Part shown: positions 1-8,655 of the stretch, in pieces
Layout: each line of letters begins with the position of its first letter
Numbering within the stretch: the stretch's first letter is position 1
IMG/VR virus record: IMGVR_UViG_3300030380_005305
Location: 25,339-49,861 of that record
Reading direction: 5' to 3' (one strand)
Origin: a virus
DNA length: 24,523 nucleotides
Translations under genes and position numbers: made by a program
The notes under the pieces: generated by a model
Seen by the model: only the letters and a program-made list of their open reading frames with translations
What the model was told of the DNA's origin: nothing
The model's database searches: none

Positions 1-1
1 G

Positions 2-283
2 GGAGCTCAAAAATTTGGCACATTAAAAACTTTATTACCAGAACATTCACAAATTATATTATCTCCAGGGCCCTTAATTTTTAAGTTAAGAAAACTGTTA
101 GATAAATATACTCCGGATGATTATTTACTACTTACAGGTGATCCTGCAATCATAGGTGTAGCTTGTTCAATTGTAGCTGATAAAACCGGAGGAAAATTTA
201 ATTTACTAAAATGGGATAGACAAGAAAAAACTTATTATCCCATAGAAATAAATTTATATGAACAAGGAAAGATTGAAGATTAA
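2..283 (+). CDS. C-terminal part of an unknown phage protein (5' truncated)
   Basis: An open frame enters from the left edge and ends at TAA 281-283, giving about 93 residues with no stop. The protein is mixed alpha/beta in character, with a stretch reading LLLTGDPAIIGVACSIVAD, and it is lysine- and leucine-rich. I do not recognise the family. It lies directly before the first promoter of the replication block, so it belongs to the preceding transcription unit. Because the start is outside the window, its full length and any N-terminal domain cannot be judged. Confidence 0.75.
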   Translation, partial: GAQKFGTLKTLLPEHSQIILSPGPLIFKLRKLLDKYTPDDYLLLTGDPAIIGVACSIVADKTGGKFNLLKWDRQEKTYYPIEINLYEQGKIED

Positions 284-285
284 AC

Positions 286-313
286 TTGACATAGGATATT
301 ATGACATTATATT
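286..313 (+). promoter_or_regulatory. Sigma-70-type promoter with TAGGATAT operator-like motif
   Basis: TTGACA at 286-291, a 16-bp spacer and TATATT at 308-313 precede the gene at 350. The spacer holds ATAGGATATT (291-300), a motif that recurs at several other promoters in the window. This is a plausible host-polymerase promoter for the replication operon. No transcript evidence is available. Confidence 0.6.
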
Positions 314-349
314 AACAACATTATTAACTACTACGAAAGGTAAAAAGAC

Positions 350-904
350 ATGAGTATAAATTTAGAAGAAGACAAAGTTGATTCGTTGGCTAACGAAAAT
401 ACCAATGACATCAAAGAATTATCTGCCCAGGTTGTAAAGTTAAGAAACTTGGAAGATAAAGTTACAGAAAAAGAAGAAGAATTAAAAAAACTAAAAAAGG
501 ATATGGACGTTTTATCTGGAGAGGTTATACCTACGATGATGACAGAAATGAATATATCAAAATTTAGTTTAGCAGATGGTGCAGGTGTACAATGCATGCC
601 CGTCTATGGTGCTTCAATTCCAAAAGCAAAAGAAGAAGAAGCATACAACTGGCTTCGTACAAACGGCTTGGGTGACATAATTAAAAATATGATCACCGTT
701 TCCTTTGGTCGTAACGAAGATAACAAGGCAGCAAATTTTGCTGTCCTTGCACAAGGTCAAGGATATCAACCTACCCAGAAGTTAAAGGTTGAACCCATGA
801 CCCTTAAAGCATTGGTTCGTGAGCGTCTTGAGTCTGGGAAAGAGATGCCCACGGATCTATTTAACGTGTTCGCAGGAAACAGAACCAAAATAACAAGGAA
901 ATAG
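350..904 (+). CDS. Conserved phage protein with N-terminal coiled coil
   Basis: 184 residues. The start ATG follows GAAAGG (RBS) at a suitable distance. Residues about 10-60 are rich in E, K and L in heptad-like spacing, so a coiled coil is likely. The remainder is a compact domain containing a VSFGRNED stretch and a basic C-terminus (TKITRK). Its position as first gene of the replication operon, next to a second conserved protein and just upstream of primase and helicase, suggests a role in DNA replication or recombination. That is an inference from context; I do not recognise a named domain. The minus-strand reading over the same bases is a shadow frame. Confidence 0.85.
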   Translation: MSINLEEDKVDSLANENTNDIKELSAQVVKLRNLEDKVTEKEEELKKLKKDMDVLSGEVIPTMMTEMNISKFSLADGAGVQCMPVYGASIPKAKEEEAYNWLRTNGLGDIIKNMITVSFGRNEDNKAANFAVLAQGQGYQPTQKLKVEPMTLKALVRERLESGKEMPTDLFNVFAGNRTKITRK

Positions 905-908
905 AAAA

Positions 909-1691
909 ATGAGCAAAGAACCAATAACGAAAAAAAACAATGCACTGTCTACAAATGTTGTGTTTGAAGCAGATGCAAACGTGCAAACTGGAACGGTAGG
1001 ACAAGATGATCTTGCATTACCGTTTCTTAAAATACTTGGTCAGTTATCTCCGGAAGTAAACAAGAGAGACGGTAAGTATGTCGAAGGTGCAGAACCTGGA
1101 ATGATTTACAATTCAGTAACAGGTGAACTCTTCGATGGTGAAAAAGGAGTCCAAGTGATTCCATGTTACTACAAACTTGAATACGTCGAGTGGAAAGATA
1201 GAGGAACAGATGGATCGGGTGCTCCGGTTAATATTTATCCTTCATCTAGTGACATCATGACTAAAACAACTAGAGGTGCAGATTTTAAAGATAGACTACC
1301 AAATGGTAACTATATTGAAAAAACTGCTCAACATTTTGTTATAGTTAATAGTGGATCACCAACTACTGCGTTAATTGCTATGAAATCTACTCAATTAAAA
1401 ATTAGTAGAAAATGGAATAGCATGATGCAAAGTATAAAGATGCAAGGTAAAAACGGTATGTTTACACCCGCATCTTTTAGCCATCTTTATCAATTAAAAA
1501 CTGTGCAACAGTCTAATGACAAAGGCACATGGTTTGGTTGGGAAGTGAGCAAAACAGGTCCAATTGAGGATGCTGCATTGTATCAACAAGCTAGAAGTTT
1601 TTCTGAAAGCATTTCTAAAGGAGATGTTCAAGTTAAACATGGTGAGGATAACACTGTCAGCACGTCAACTGAATCAGCTCACATTATGTAA
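909..1691 (+). CDS. Conserved phage replication-module protein, possibly ssDNA-binding
   Basis: 260 residues, starting 4 bp after the upstream gene with AAGGAAATAG as RBS. The N-terminus is low-complexity. It is followed by a conserved-looking block (LPFLKILGQLSPEV near residues 37-50) and a beta-rich core with aromatic and basic residues (for example EYVEWKDRG). The C-terminal tail (last ~35 residues) is acidic/polar and probably disordered. Basic-aromatic core plus acidic tail, and location beside primase and helicase, resemble phage single-stranded DNA-binding proteins. This is a suggestion only, as no OB-fold motif can be proved by eye. A structured non-coding segment separates it from the primase gene. 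Confidence 0.85.
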   Translation: MSKEPITKKNNALSTNVVFEADANVQTGTVGQDDLALPFLKILGQLSPEVNKRDGKYVEGAEPGMIYNSVTGELFDGEKGVQVIPCYYKLEYVEWKDRGTDGSGAPVNIYPSSSDIMTKTTRGADFKDRLPNGNYIEKTAQHFVIVNSGSPTTALIAMKSTQLKISRKWNSMMQSIKMQGKNGMFTPASFSHLYQLKTVQQSNDKGTWFGWEVSKTGPIEDAALYQQARSFSESISKGDVQVKHGEDNTVSTSTESAHIM

Positions 1692-1692
1692 A

Positions 1693-1748
1693 ATTCCCCT
1701 CTGGGAATGGTTGCAACGGGGGTGGCAAAGCGAGAGTGGAGTCGCCCC
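1693..1748 (+). promoter_or_regulatory. GC-rich RNA hairpins in the leader of the primase gene
   Basis: The 72-bp gap between 1691 and 1764 is far more GC-rich than its surroundings. It holds hairpin ATTCCC-CTCT-GGGAAT (1693-1708) and a second stem pairing GGGGTGGC (1719-1726) with GTCGCCCC (1741-1748, two G-U pairs). The primase RBS (AAAAAGGAAAG) follows. It could be an attenuator, a processing site or a translational control element. Neither stem has a proper U-tract, so simple termination is less likely. Confidence 0.5.
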
Positions 1749-1763
1749 TACTAAAAAGGAAAG

Positions 1764-3386
1764 ATGGAAAATAAATTTATAGAAATATTTACTGGTCTTA
1801 AAAGAGATTATGGTTATGCAGATATTAACTCTGCATTTAAAGATCCAGCTACCGGTAAACTAAAATTAAAATATGGCTGGGCAGCAAAAGAATTATTAGA
1901 GTCGGATTATTTAGATCATCTTACAGGTAAAAAATCTATCGGCATTCAACCTTGTAATGATGAGGGACTCGCAAAGTTTGGAGCAATTGATATAGACTCG
2001 GATGAATATGACAATTTTGATTTAAGGAAGTATTTAGAAATTATTGATAAAAAAAATATTCCTGTAGTACCTGTCAAATCTAAAAGTGGGGGACTGCATA
2101 TTTATGTGTTTTTTAAAGAACCAGTCAAAGCAAGTTTTGTAAGAAATTTTTTAGACAAATTATTGTTTACATTTGATTTAAAAGCATCAACAGAAATATT
2201 TCCAAAACAAACACAACTTGGTGTAGGTTCAGATCAAAAACCAATTAATGGTAATTTTATTAATCTACCTTATTACAATCGTAATGAAAGAGTAGGTGTA
2301 AATTTAGACGGTACAGAGTTTACCTTTGAACAATTTATAAAAGTCGTCGAGGCTAACACAAAAACAAAAGAAGAGCTAGAAGAATTTGCAGATGAATTAA
2401 TTAGATTAGAACTTACAGGTGGTGCAGATGAATTTATAGATGGACCTGTATGTCTTCAAAGATTATCAAAATCTAAATTAGATGATTATAGAGATAGATT
2501 TATTTATAATTATATGGTTTTTGCTAAAAAGAAATATCCAGACAACTGGGAAGAAAAACTTTTAGAAGGTGCTAGGAATTATATTGTTTACGATAACATA
2601 TGGGGTGATGAAAAAGTAAAACAAAAAATTAAAGCTTATAAAAAAGATACTGCAGGTCATACTTGTTCAGAAGAACCTATCAATAGTATGTGTGTTAAAT
2701 CAGAATGTTTAAAAAGAAAATTTGGAGTAGCTTCTGACAAAGTTAAAAAGTTTCCAACTTTATCTGCATTAATCAAAATAGATTATTCGCCAGATCCAGA
2801 ATTTAGATTTACTGTGCATTACAATGATAAAATCGAAGGTGAAACTACGCAACAAATAATTGCAAGAGATATAAATTATATTATGGACCAAGAAAAACTT
2901 AGACGTTTAATTGGAGCACATACACCTATTCCACCACCAAGGATTAAAGGTGATGATATGCAAACTATATTAGATACTTTATGGCAAGGAATGAAAACAG
3001 AAAAAGCTCCGCCAGGCACTTCACCTAAAGAAGTATTACATAAACATTTAGAAGATTATATTCATGGTGTTCCAGCTGTTAGTGATGCTGCATTTAGAAG
3101 TGGTAGTACATTAATTGATACTGATGGCTTTGCTTATTTTGTGTTTGATCCTTTTTATAATTTTTTAAAAAATAAAGAATGGAAAGCAAAGATTGATCGA
3201 ACTGGACAAATGTTAATGGATTTTTTTGAGGCCGAACTTCGACATCCTAAACGATACCCTAAAAAATCAACAGAAAAAAAATCTAACAATCCTGTGAGAT
3301 GTATAAAAGTTTCTATGAAATATTTTAACAAAGAAGAAAATGAAATAGAAATTTTACCAATGAAGAGTAAAAAAGATATTCTTTAA
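1764..3386 (+). CDS. Archaeo-eukaryotic-type primase / PrimPol (AEP superfamily)
   Basis: 540 residues; the likely replicative primase of the phage. The AEP fold is marked by the catalytic pair in AIDIDS (D76, D78), the SKSGGLHIYVFF motif with H112, and EIFPKQ (144-149) and GNFINLPYYN (163-172), a combination typical of AEPs of the TOTE-conflict/phage type. Four cysteines, C230 (GPVC) and C301/C310/C315, could form a metal-binding module, zinc or Fe-S, like those that accompany primase domains. The C-terminal ~200 residues have no recognised motif. The gene overlaps the helicase start by one base (TAATG), indicating translational coupling. DnaG-type motifs and an attached helicase domain are absent. 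PrimPol activity as opposed to pure priming cannot be told apart here. Confidence 0.88.
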   Translation: MENKFIEIFTGLKRDYGYADINSAFKDPATGKLKLKYGWAAKELLESDYLDHLTGKKSIGIQPCNDEGLAKFGAIDIDSDEYDNFDLRKYLEIIDKKNIPVVPVKSKSGGLHIYVFFKEPVKASFVRNFLDKLLFTFDLKASTEIFPKQTQLGVGSDQKPINGNFINLPYYNRNERVGVNLDGTEFTFEQFIKVVEANTKTKEELEEFADELIRLELTGGADEFIDGPVCLQRLSKSKLDDYRDRFIYNYMVFAKKKYPDNWEEKLLEGARNYIVYDNIWGDEKVKQKIKAYKKDTAGHTCSEEPINSMCVKSECLKRKFGVASDKVKKFPTLSALIKIDYSPDPEFRFTVHYNDKIEGETTQQIIARDINYIMDQEKLRRLIGAHTPIPPPRIKGDDMQTILDTLWQGMKTEKAPPGTSPKEVLHKHLEDYIHGVPAVSDAAFRSGSTLIDTDGFAYFVFDPFYNFLKNKEWKAKIDRTGQMLMDFFEAELRHPKRYPKKSTEKKSNNPVRCIKVSMKYFNKEENEIEILPMKSKKDIL

Positions 3387-4831
3387 TGACAAAGGTTACC
3401 AAAATATATGGCCCTCCAGGTACAGGGAAAACTGAAAAATTAATTCGAAGAGCTATGGCCTACATAAGAGTAGGCACTCCAGTAAATAAAATAGGTTACT
3501 TTGCATTTACTCGTAAAGCAGCTCATGAAGCAAGAGACAGAATGCTTAAAAAAAATTCCGAATATAAAAAAAAACAACTTCGATACTTTCAAACATTACA
3601 CTCTTTAGCTTTTCATAGTTTAGGACTTAGAGAAGAAAATGTTATGCAGGATTATCATTACAATGATCTTGGAAAAGAATTAAGTATAAGAGTTAATGCT
3701 AAAAAAGATGCAGATGCTTCGCCTTATCTAACTTGTGACAATGAATATTTTCAAATTATTTTAAAAGCAAAAGAAAAAGATATTCCTGTGTGGGATGAAT
3801 ATTGTACAGGTGAACACTCTACAAATGTAAAACCAGATTTATTAAAACACATTGAAGCAAACTACAACCATTACAAACATCCAGACATAAATAACTTAGT
3901 AGATTTTACAGATATGATTCATGACATCGTACAACAACCTAACAAGATTCCAAACTTTGATGTAGTATTTATAGATGAAGCTCAAGATTTATCGCCAATA
4001 CAATGGAAGCTGTATGACATACTAAAATCTAAATCGAAAAATATTTATTTAGCTGGTGATGATGACCAAGCAATATATGGTTGGGCTGGTGCAGATGTAG
4101 ATAGATTTATTCAAGAACCTGCTACAGAAAAAGTATTATCAAAATCACGAAGGATTCCGAAAGCAGTGCAAGATATATCGGAAATTATTACTGCAAGAAT
4201 TGCAGGACTTAGAGCAACTAAAAATTATTTACCAAGAGATGAAGAAGGATTATGTAGTAAAATTAATAGTTTAGAAAATGTAGATCTTTACCAAGACAAT
4301 TGGTTGATACTAACTAGAACTTTATCTAGGGCCAAAGAAGTATGTGATCTTTTAAAAGTAAAAGGTTTATATTATGAAAACAGACATCAAAAAAGTTACA
4401 ACACAAAACTCTACAAAGCAATTATTAATCATAGCAAATGGTTAAATGGAGAAGAAGTATCTGACACAGCATTAGAAGATATAAAAGAGTATTTAGGAAA
4501 CAGAGAACTCAAAAAAGATTTAAAATGGTTCGAGTGTTTTGATAATGCACCAGCTGATGATAAAATTTATATAAGATTAATGTTGTCAAATAAAGAAAGA
4601 TTAAGTGATGAAGCAAGAATTAAAGTGTCTACAATTCATGCTGCAAAAGGCGGTGAATGTAAAAATGTAATTTTAGTATTAGATAACGCTAAAAAAATAA
4701 GAGAAGCTATTGTTAAAAGTATAATAAAACGTGACGAAGAGCATAGAGTATGGTATGTAGGTTGTACGAGAGCAAAAAGAAATTTATATTTAATGAGAGC
4801 AAAAATAGAACGAAAGGGATATTCACTATGA
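3386..4831 (+). CDS. Superfamily 1A (UvrD/Rep/PcrA-like) DNA helicase
   Basis: 481 residues with a full set of SF1 motifs: Walker A GPPGTGKT (9-16), motif Ia around FTRKAAHEA (41-49), Walker B IDEAQD (195-200), motif III GDDDQAIYGWAGAD (223-236), motif V STIHAAKGGE and motif VI VWYVGCTRAKRNLYLM (455-470). It should be an ATP-driven 3'-5' unwinding enzyme. It is shorter than UvrD (~720 residues), in keeping with compact phage versions. It is translationally coupled to the primase upstream (TAATG) and to the next gene (ATGA). With no DnaB-like helicase in the window, it may be the replication helicase, though a recombination role is possible. Confidence 0.93.
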   Translation: MTKVTKIYGPPGTGKTEKLIRRAMAYIRVGTPVNKIGYFAFTRKAAHEARDRMLKKNSEYKKKQLRYFQTLHSLAFHSLGLREENVMQDYHYNDLGKELSIRVNAKKDADASPYLTCDNEYFQIILKAKEKDIPVWDEYCTGEHSTNVKPDLLKHIEANYNHYKHPDINNLVDFTDMIHDIVQQPNKIPNFDVVFIDEAQDLSPIQWKLYDILKSKSKNIYLAGDDDQAIYGWAGADVDRFIQEPATEKVLSKSRRIPKAVQDISEIITARIAGLRATKNYLPRDEEGLCSKINSLENVDLYQDNWLILTRTLSRAKEVCDLLKVKGLYYENRHQKSYNTKLYKAIINHSKWLNGEEVSDTALEDIKEYLGNRELKKDLKWFECFDNAPADDKIYIRLMLSNKERLSDEARIKVSTIHAAKGGECKNVILVLDNAKKIREAIVKSIIKRDEEHRVWYVGCTRAKRNLYLMRAKIERKGYSL

Positions 4832-5073
4832 CACATAAAGATATATTTAAGGATTCATTTCCACAAGATAAGCAAATAGGCGGGAGTCACTACAGAAACT
4901 TTCACATACAACCTTACGAATTTATTTCTAAAAATGATTTATCTTTTTTTCAAGGCAACGTTATTAAATATGTTTGCAGATATAAAAATAAAGCAGGCAT
5001 ACAAGATCTTCAAAAAATAATTCATTATTGTGAATTAGAAATTAAAACAATAAAAGATATGAATAAAAAATAA
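4828..5073 (+). CDS. DUF3310-family small phage protein
   Basis: 81 residues, starting at the ATG that overlaps the helicase stop (ATGA at 4828). A longer reading from 4750 inside the helicase gene is possible but has no separate RBS. The core QIGGSHYRNFHIQPYEFI followed by FQGNVIKYVCRYKNKAG and a terminal helix is the DUF3310 signature. A member in phage T7 (gp1.7) has been described as a nucleotide kinase; whether this one shares that activity is unknown. Position between helicase and polymerase fits nucleotide or replication metabolism. Confidence 0.85.
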   Translation: MTHKDIFKDSFPQDKQIGGSHYRNFHIQPYEFISKNDLSFFQGNVIKYVCRYKNKAGIQDLQKIIHYCELEIKTIKDMNKK

Positions 5074-5273
5074 TGCCAAAAAAATCAACAGTACGCAAAA
5101 CAATTAAATTTGCCAAAAATAAATTTAACTTAGAAATTTATCTTGGGTTAGAAAAAGAACTTGCATGGGAAATATTTCCTCATGACTACAATGCAGCTTT
5201 ATATGCATTTAGTAACAAAGATAAAATAACTAAAATAGTAGAAAACAAATATGTATATGAGGTAAAAAAATGA
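5073..5273 (+). CDS. Small basic protein of unknown function
   Basis: 66 residues. The start ATG shares its A with the preceding stop (TAATG), and the 3' end overlaps the polymerase start by 4 bp (ATGA). The protein is lysine-rich at the N-terminus (PKKSTVRKTIKFAKNK). I recognise no domain. Its tightly coupled position between DUF3310 and polymerase genes makes it very likely expressed, and suggests an accessory replication role by context only. Confidence 0.75.
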   Translation: MPKKSTVRKTIKFAKNKFNLEIYLGLEKELAWEIFPHDYNAALYAFSNKDKITKIVENKYVYEVKK

Positions 5274-7123
5274 AGATACCTTTATTTGAAGCACAGACTG
5301 AATGGAATGAACCAGAAGAATATCCGGATCTAAGAAAATACGACGAGATCGCAATTGACTTAGAGACAAGGGATCCCGACTTAAAATCTAAAGGTAGCGG
5401 TGCTATTATTGGTAATGGTGAAGTAGTGGGTATTGCGGTTGCTGTCCCAGGTAGAAAATTTTATTTTCCAATTGCTCATGGATCGGGGCCAAACATGAAT
5501 CGTAAGAGAACATTAAATTGGTTTCAAGATGTATTAGATAGCGACGCTATAAAAATATTTCACAACGCCATGTACGATGTGTGTTGGATTAAATCTATGG
5601 GGCTTAGCATTAATGGACAGATAGTTGATACTATGATTGCAGCATCTTTAATTGATGAAAATAGATTTAGATTTGATTTAAATAGTTTGTCTTGGGATTA
5701 TTTAGGTCATGGTAAAAATGAATCTGCATTAAATGAAGAAGCAAAGTCTAGAGGACTAGATCCTAAAGCAGATATGTGGCAATTGCCAGCAATGTATGTT
5801 GGATCTTACGCAGAAAAAGATGCAGAGCTTACATTGGAGCTTTGGCAAATATTTAAAAAAGAATTACTACATCAAGATGTTGAGTCTATTTTTGAACTCG
5901 AGACAGATCTGTTTCCTTGTCTGGTGGACATGAGATTTCTTGGGGTGAGAGTGGACGTTGAAAGAGCTCATAAATTGAAGCAAGCACTAACAGTGCAAGA
6001 AAATAACTTGCTCCAACAAATAAAAATAGAAACAGGAGTAGATGTTCAATTAATGGCAGCAAGAAGTGTTGCCAAAGTTTTTGATAAACTTGGTTTACCT
6101 TATGAAAGAACTGCAAAATCACAGGCTCCTTCTTTTACTAAAAATTTTATTTCTAATCATGAACATCCTGTAGTTAGAATGATTGCTCAAGCTAGAGAAG
6201 TTAACAAGGCTCATACTACATTTATAGATACCATAATTAAACATGAACATAAAGGTAGGATTCATGCTGACATAAATCAAATTAGATCAGATAATGGCGG
6301 AACTGTGACGGGCAGATTTTCATATTCAAACCCTAATCTACAACAGCTTCCAGCCAGAAATAAAGACCTTGGACCTATGATTAGGTCTATATTTATACCC
6401 GAGAAGGGCCATAGATGGGGTAGTTTTGACTATTCTCAACAAGAGCCTAGGTTGGTAGTGCATTATGCATCTTTACACAAATTTCCGTCTGTAAATGAAG
6501 TAATAGATAATTATGAAAATGATACCTCAACAGACTTTCACCAGGTCGTAGCGGACATGGCAAAAATTCCAAGATCACAGGCCAAGGTAATTAACCTCGG
6601 ATTATTTTACGGTATGGGTAAAGCTAAACTCCAGGCCGAATTAGGTGTATCTAAAGATAAAGCAGTAGAATTGTTCGATCAATACCACGCTAAAGTTCCC
6701 TTCGTTAAGCAGTTAATGAATAGTGCTTCCAATCGTGCCCAAGAGCGTGGTCAAATTCGAACTCTCTTGGGACGATTGTGTAGATTTCATTTATGGGAAC
6801 CGAATCAATTTGGTATGCATAAGGCATTGTCTCATGAAGATGCATTACAGGAACATGGACCGGGGATTCGAAGAGCTTACACTTACAAAGCTCTTAATAA
6901 ACTTATTCAAGGAAGTGCAGCTGACATGACAAAAAAAGCCATGTTAGACTTATATAAAAATAATATAATAGCACACGTACAAATTCACGATGAACTTTGT
7001 ATTTCTGTAAAAGATCAAGAACAAGCAGATAAAATTGTTGAGATTATGCAGGATGCAGTTACTTTAGAAGTCCCCAATAAAGTTGATTATGAATCTGGTT
7101 CTAATTGGGGCCAAATTAAATAA
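5270..7123 (+). CDS. Family A (Pol I-type) DNA polymerase with 3'-5' exonuclease
   Basis: 617 residues; replicative DNA polymerase. The N-terminal DnaQ-like exonuclease is intact: D30/E32 in AIDLETRD (Exo I), D103 in HNAMYD (Exo II), Y180 and D184 in YAEKDAE (Exo III). The polymerase domain shows motif A SFDYSQQEPRL (D387), motif B RSQAKVINLGLFYG (R435-G448) and motif C IHDEL (H573-L576). There is no 5'-3' exonuclease domain, as usual for phage enzymes. The residue matching E. coli Pol I Phe762 is Leu443; this position has been linked in marine phages to lifestyle and replication rate. The start overlaps the upstream stop (ATGA) and the stop overlaps the carbamoyltransferase start (TAATG). 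Confidence 0.96.
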   Translation: MKIPLFEAQTEWNEPEEYPDLRKYDEIAIDLETRDPDLKSKGSGAIIGNGEVVGIAVAVPGRKFYFPIAHGSGPNMNRKRTLNWFQDVLDSDAIKIFHNAMYDVCWIKSMGLSINGQIVDTMIAASLIDENRFRFDLNSLSWDYLGHGKNESALNEEAKSRGLDPKADMWQLPAMYVGSYAEKDAELTLELWQIFKKELLHQDVESIFELETDLFPCLVDMRFLGVRVDVERAHKLKQALTVQENNLLQQIKIETGVDVQLMAARSVAKVFDKLGLPYERTAKSQAPSFTKNFISNHEHPVVRMIAQAREVNKAHTTFIDTIIKHEHKGRIHADINQIRSDNGGTVTGRFSYSNPNLQQLPARNKDLGPMIRSIFIPEKGHRWGSFDYSQQEPRLVVHYASLHKFPSVNEVIDNYENDTSTDFHQVVADMAKIPRSQAKVINLGLFYGMGKAKLQAELGVSKDKAVELFDQYHAKVPFVKQLMNSASNRAQERGQIRTLLGRLCRFHLWEPNQFGMHKALSHEDALQEHGPGIRRAYTYKALNKLIQGSAADMTKKAMLDLYKNNIIAHVQIHDELCISVKDQEQADKIVEIMQDAVTLEVPNKVDYESGSNWGQIK

Positions 7124-8646
7124 TGTCTAGAATTATTGCTGTTCATAATTCACACAACGCTTCAATCTGCGAAATACAAAATAATAAAATTGTATACTTT
7201 CAAGAAGCAGAAAGAATAGACAAGAATAAAAAAAGTAGAAATTTTTATGTTCTTTTTAAAAAATATCAAAATCAAAAGTTTGATAAATTTATTTTAGTTG
7301 TACATTATAATTTAAATATTGTTGATATAATAAAAAAAGATATAGAAAATTATTTTGTTGAATTAAATATTCAATGTAAAGAAATACAAGTAGAATATGG
7401 CCATCATTTTTTTCACGCATGCTCATCATTTTTTAATTCTGGTTTTAAAAAATCATACGTTTTAACAATAGATGGAAATGGTAGTTGTATAGACAATAAA
7501 TATAATGAAATAATATCTTTATATTATTTTAATAAAAACAAATACAAAGTTATATTTAAAGTTTATTCGACAGATAATGGTGAAGAATTTGTTGATGGAA
7601 AAAACATATATATAAATACAATTAGTTTAGGAGAAATGTATGAACATGCAAAAAATTTATGTAACTTTAAAGAAGAAGGTTCTGTTATGGGATATTCTTG
7701 TTATTCCAAAGACAGTCAATATTTAAATTTATTTACAAAACGATTTAATCACCCTTCAATAATACAGAAAAGATTTTTTGAAACTTCTAATGATAAAAGT
7801 AATATTTGTTATCAAGCTCAAAAAAATTTGGAAAACATTATATTAAACTATGTAAAAAATATTATTAAATCTAAAGATAGAAATTTGTGTGTATCTGGCG
7901 GTGTTTTTCAAAATACAGTTTTAAATAGTAAGATACTTAACATTTGTCCTAATCTATATGTAGATCCATTTGCAGATGACAGTGGTTTATCTATGGGAGC
8001 AGCTTTGTGGGATATAAATAAAAATAAATTTAACAGTAAAAAAATACGTAATTTAAATTTAGGAGATCCACCGAACTACGATATTCTTTCCTTATACAAA
8101 ACTGTTAATGTAACTCCAAAAGAGGTTGCAACATTAATATTAAAAAAAAATATTGTAGCTATATATCAAGGAAGAAATGAATTAGGTAAAAGAGCTTTAG
8201 GAAACAGATCTTTTTTATACGATCCTACAGATCAACATGGAAAAGATAAAATAAATTTATTAAAAAATAGAGAATGGTTTAGACCAACTGCTGGAACAGT
8301 ATTACATGAACATGCAAAAGAATGGTTTGATTTAAAAACAAAAAAAGAAACACCCTTTATGTCTTATGTTTTTAATGTAAAAAAACAAGGTATTCCAGGT
8401 ATTACTCACGTCGATAATACATGTCGTATTCAAACATTAAAAAAAGAAGATAATTATCACTACTATAATTTAATAAATGAGTTTTATAAATTAACTAATG
8501 TTCCAATATTATTAAATACTTCTTTTAATTTTGCAGGAAAACCTTTGGTAAATAGTGTAGATGACGCAATGGACACTTTGACAGATAAAAAAAATTTATT
8601 TAAATATATATACTTTCCAGAAATTAGAAAATTATGTTATAATTAA
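7123..8646 (+). CDS. NodU/CmcH-type carbamoyltransferase
   Basis: 507 residues, close to family length. The N-terminal part has the ASKHA (TsaD/Kae1-like) fold signatures: AVHNSHNASI (6-15), the putative metal-binding GHHFFHAC (93-100), TIDGNG (115-120) and VSGGVFQN (257-264). The C-terminal YrdC-like lobe shows YQGRNELGKRALGNRS (348-363) and NREWFRP (382-388). The family transfers a carbamoyl group from carbamoyl phosphate, through carbamoyl-AMP, to a hydroxyl on a small molecule, sugar or, in some phages, a hydroxymethylated base. The acceptor here is unknown. Neighbouring 2OG oxygenases (10.97-12.57 kb) could supply hydroxyl groups, which is an inference. It is coupled to the polymerase by TAATG. 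Confidence 0.92.
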   Translation: MSRIIAVHNSHNASICEIQNNKIVYFQEAERIDKNKKSRNFYVLFKKYQNQKFDKFILVVHYNLNIVDIIKKDIENYFVELNIQCKEIQVEYGHHFFHACSSFFNSGFKKSYVLTIDGNGSCIDNKYNEIISLYYFNKNKYKVIFKVYSTDNGEEFVDGKNIYINTISLGEMYEHAKNLCNFKEEGSVMGYSCYSKDSQYLNLFTKRFNHPSIIQKRFFETSNDKSNICYQAQKNLENIILNYVKNIIKSKDRNLCVSGGVFQNTVLNSKILNICPNLYVDPFADDSGLSMGAALWDINKNKFNSKKIRNLNLGDPPNYDILSLYKTVNVTPKEVATLILKKNIVAIYQGRNELGKRALGNRSFLYDPTDQHGKDKINLLKNREWFRPTAGTVLHEHAKEWFDLKTKKETPFMSYVFNVKKQGIPGITHVDNTCRIQTLKKEDNYHYYNLINEFYKLTNVPILLNTSFNFAGKPLVNSVDDAMDTLTDKKNLFKYIYFPEIRKLCYN

Positions 8647-8655
8647 GGAGAAAAA

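Noticed and set aside
4636-4836. Minus-strand open frames over the helicase, polymerase, exonuclease and terminase genes
   Set aside because: They lie inside strongly supported genes, lack RBSs, and translate to low-complexity hydrophobic or serine-rich sequence typical of antisense AT-rich codons.
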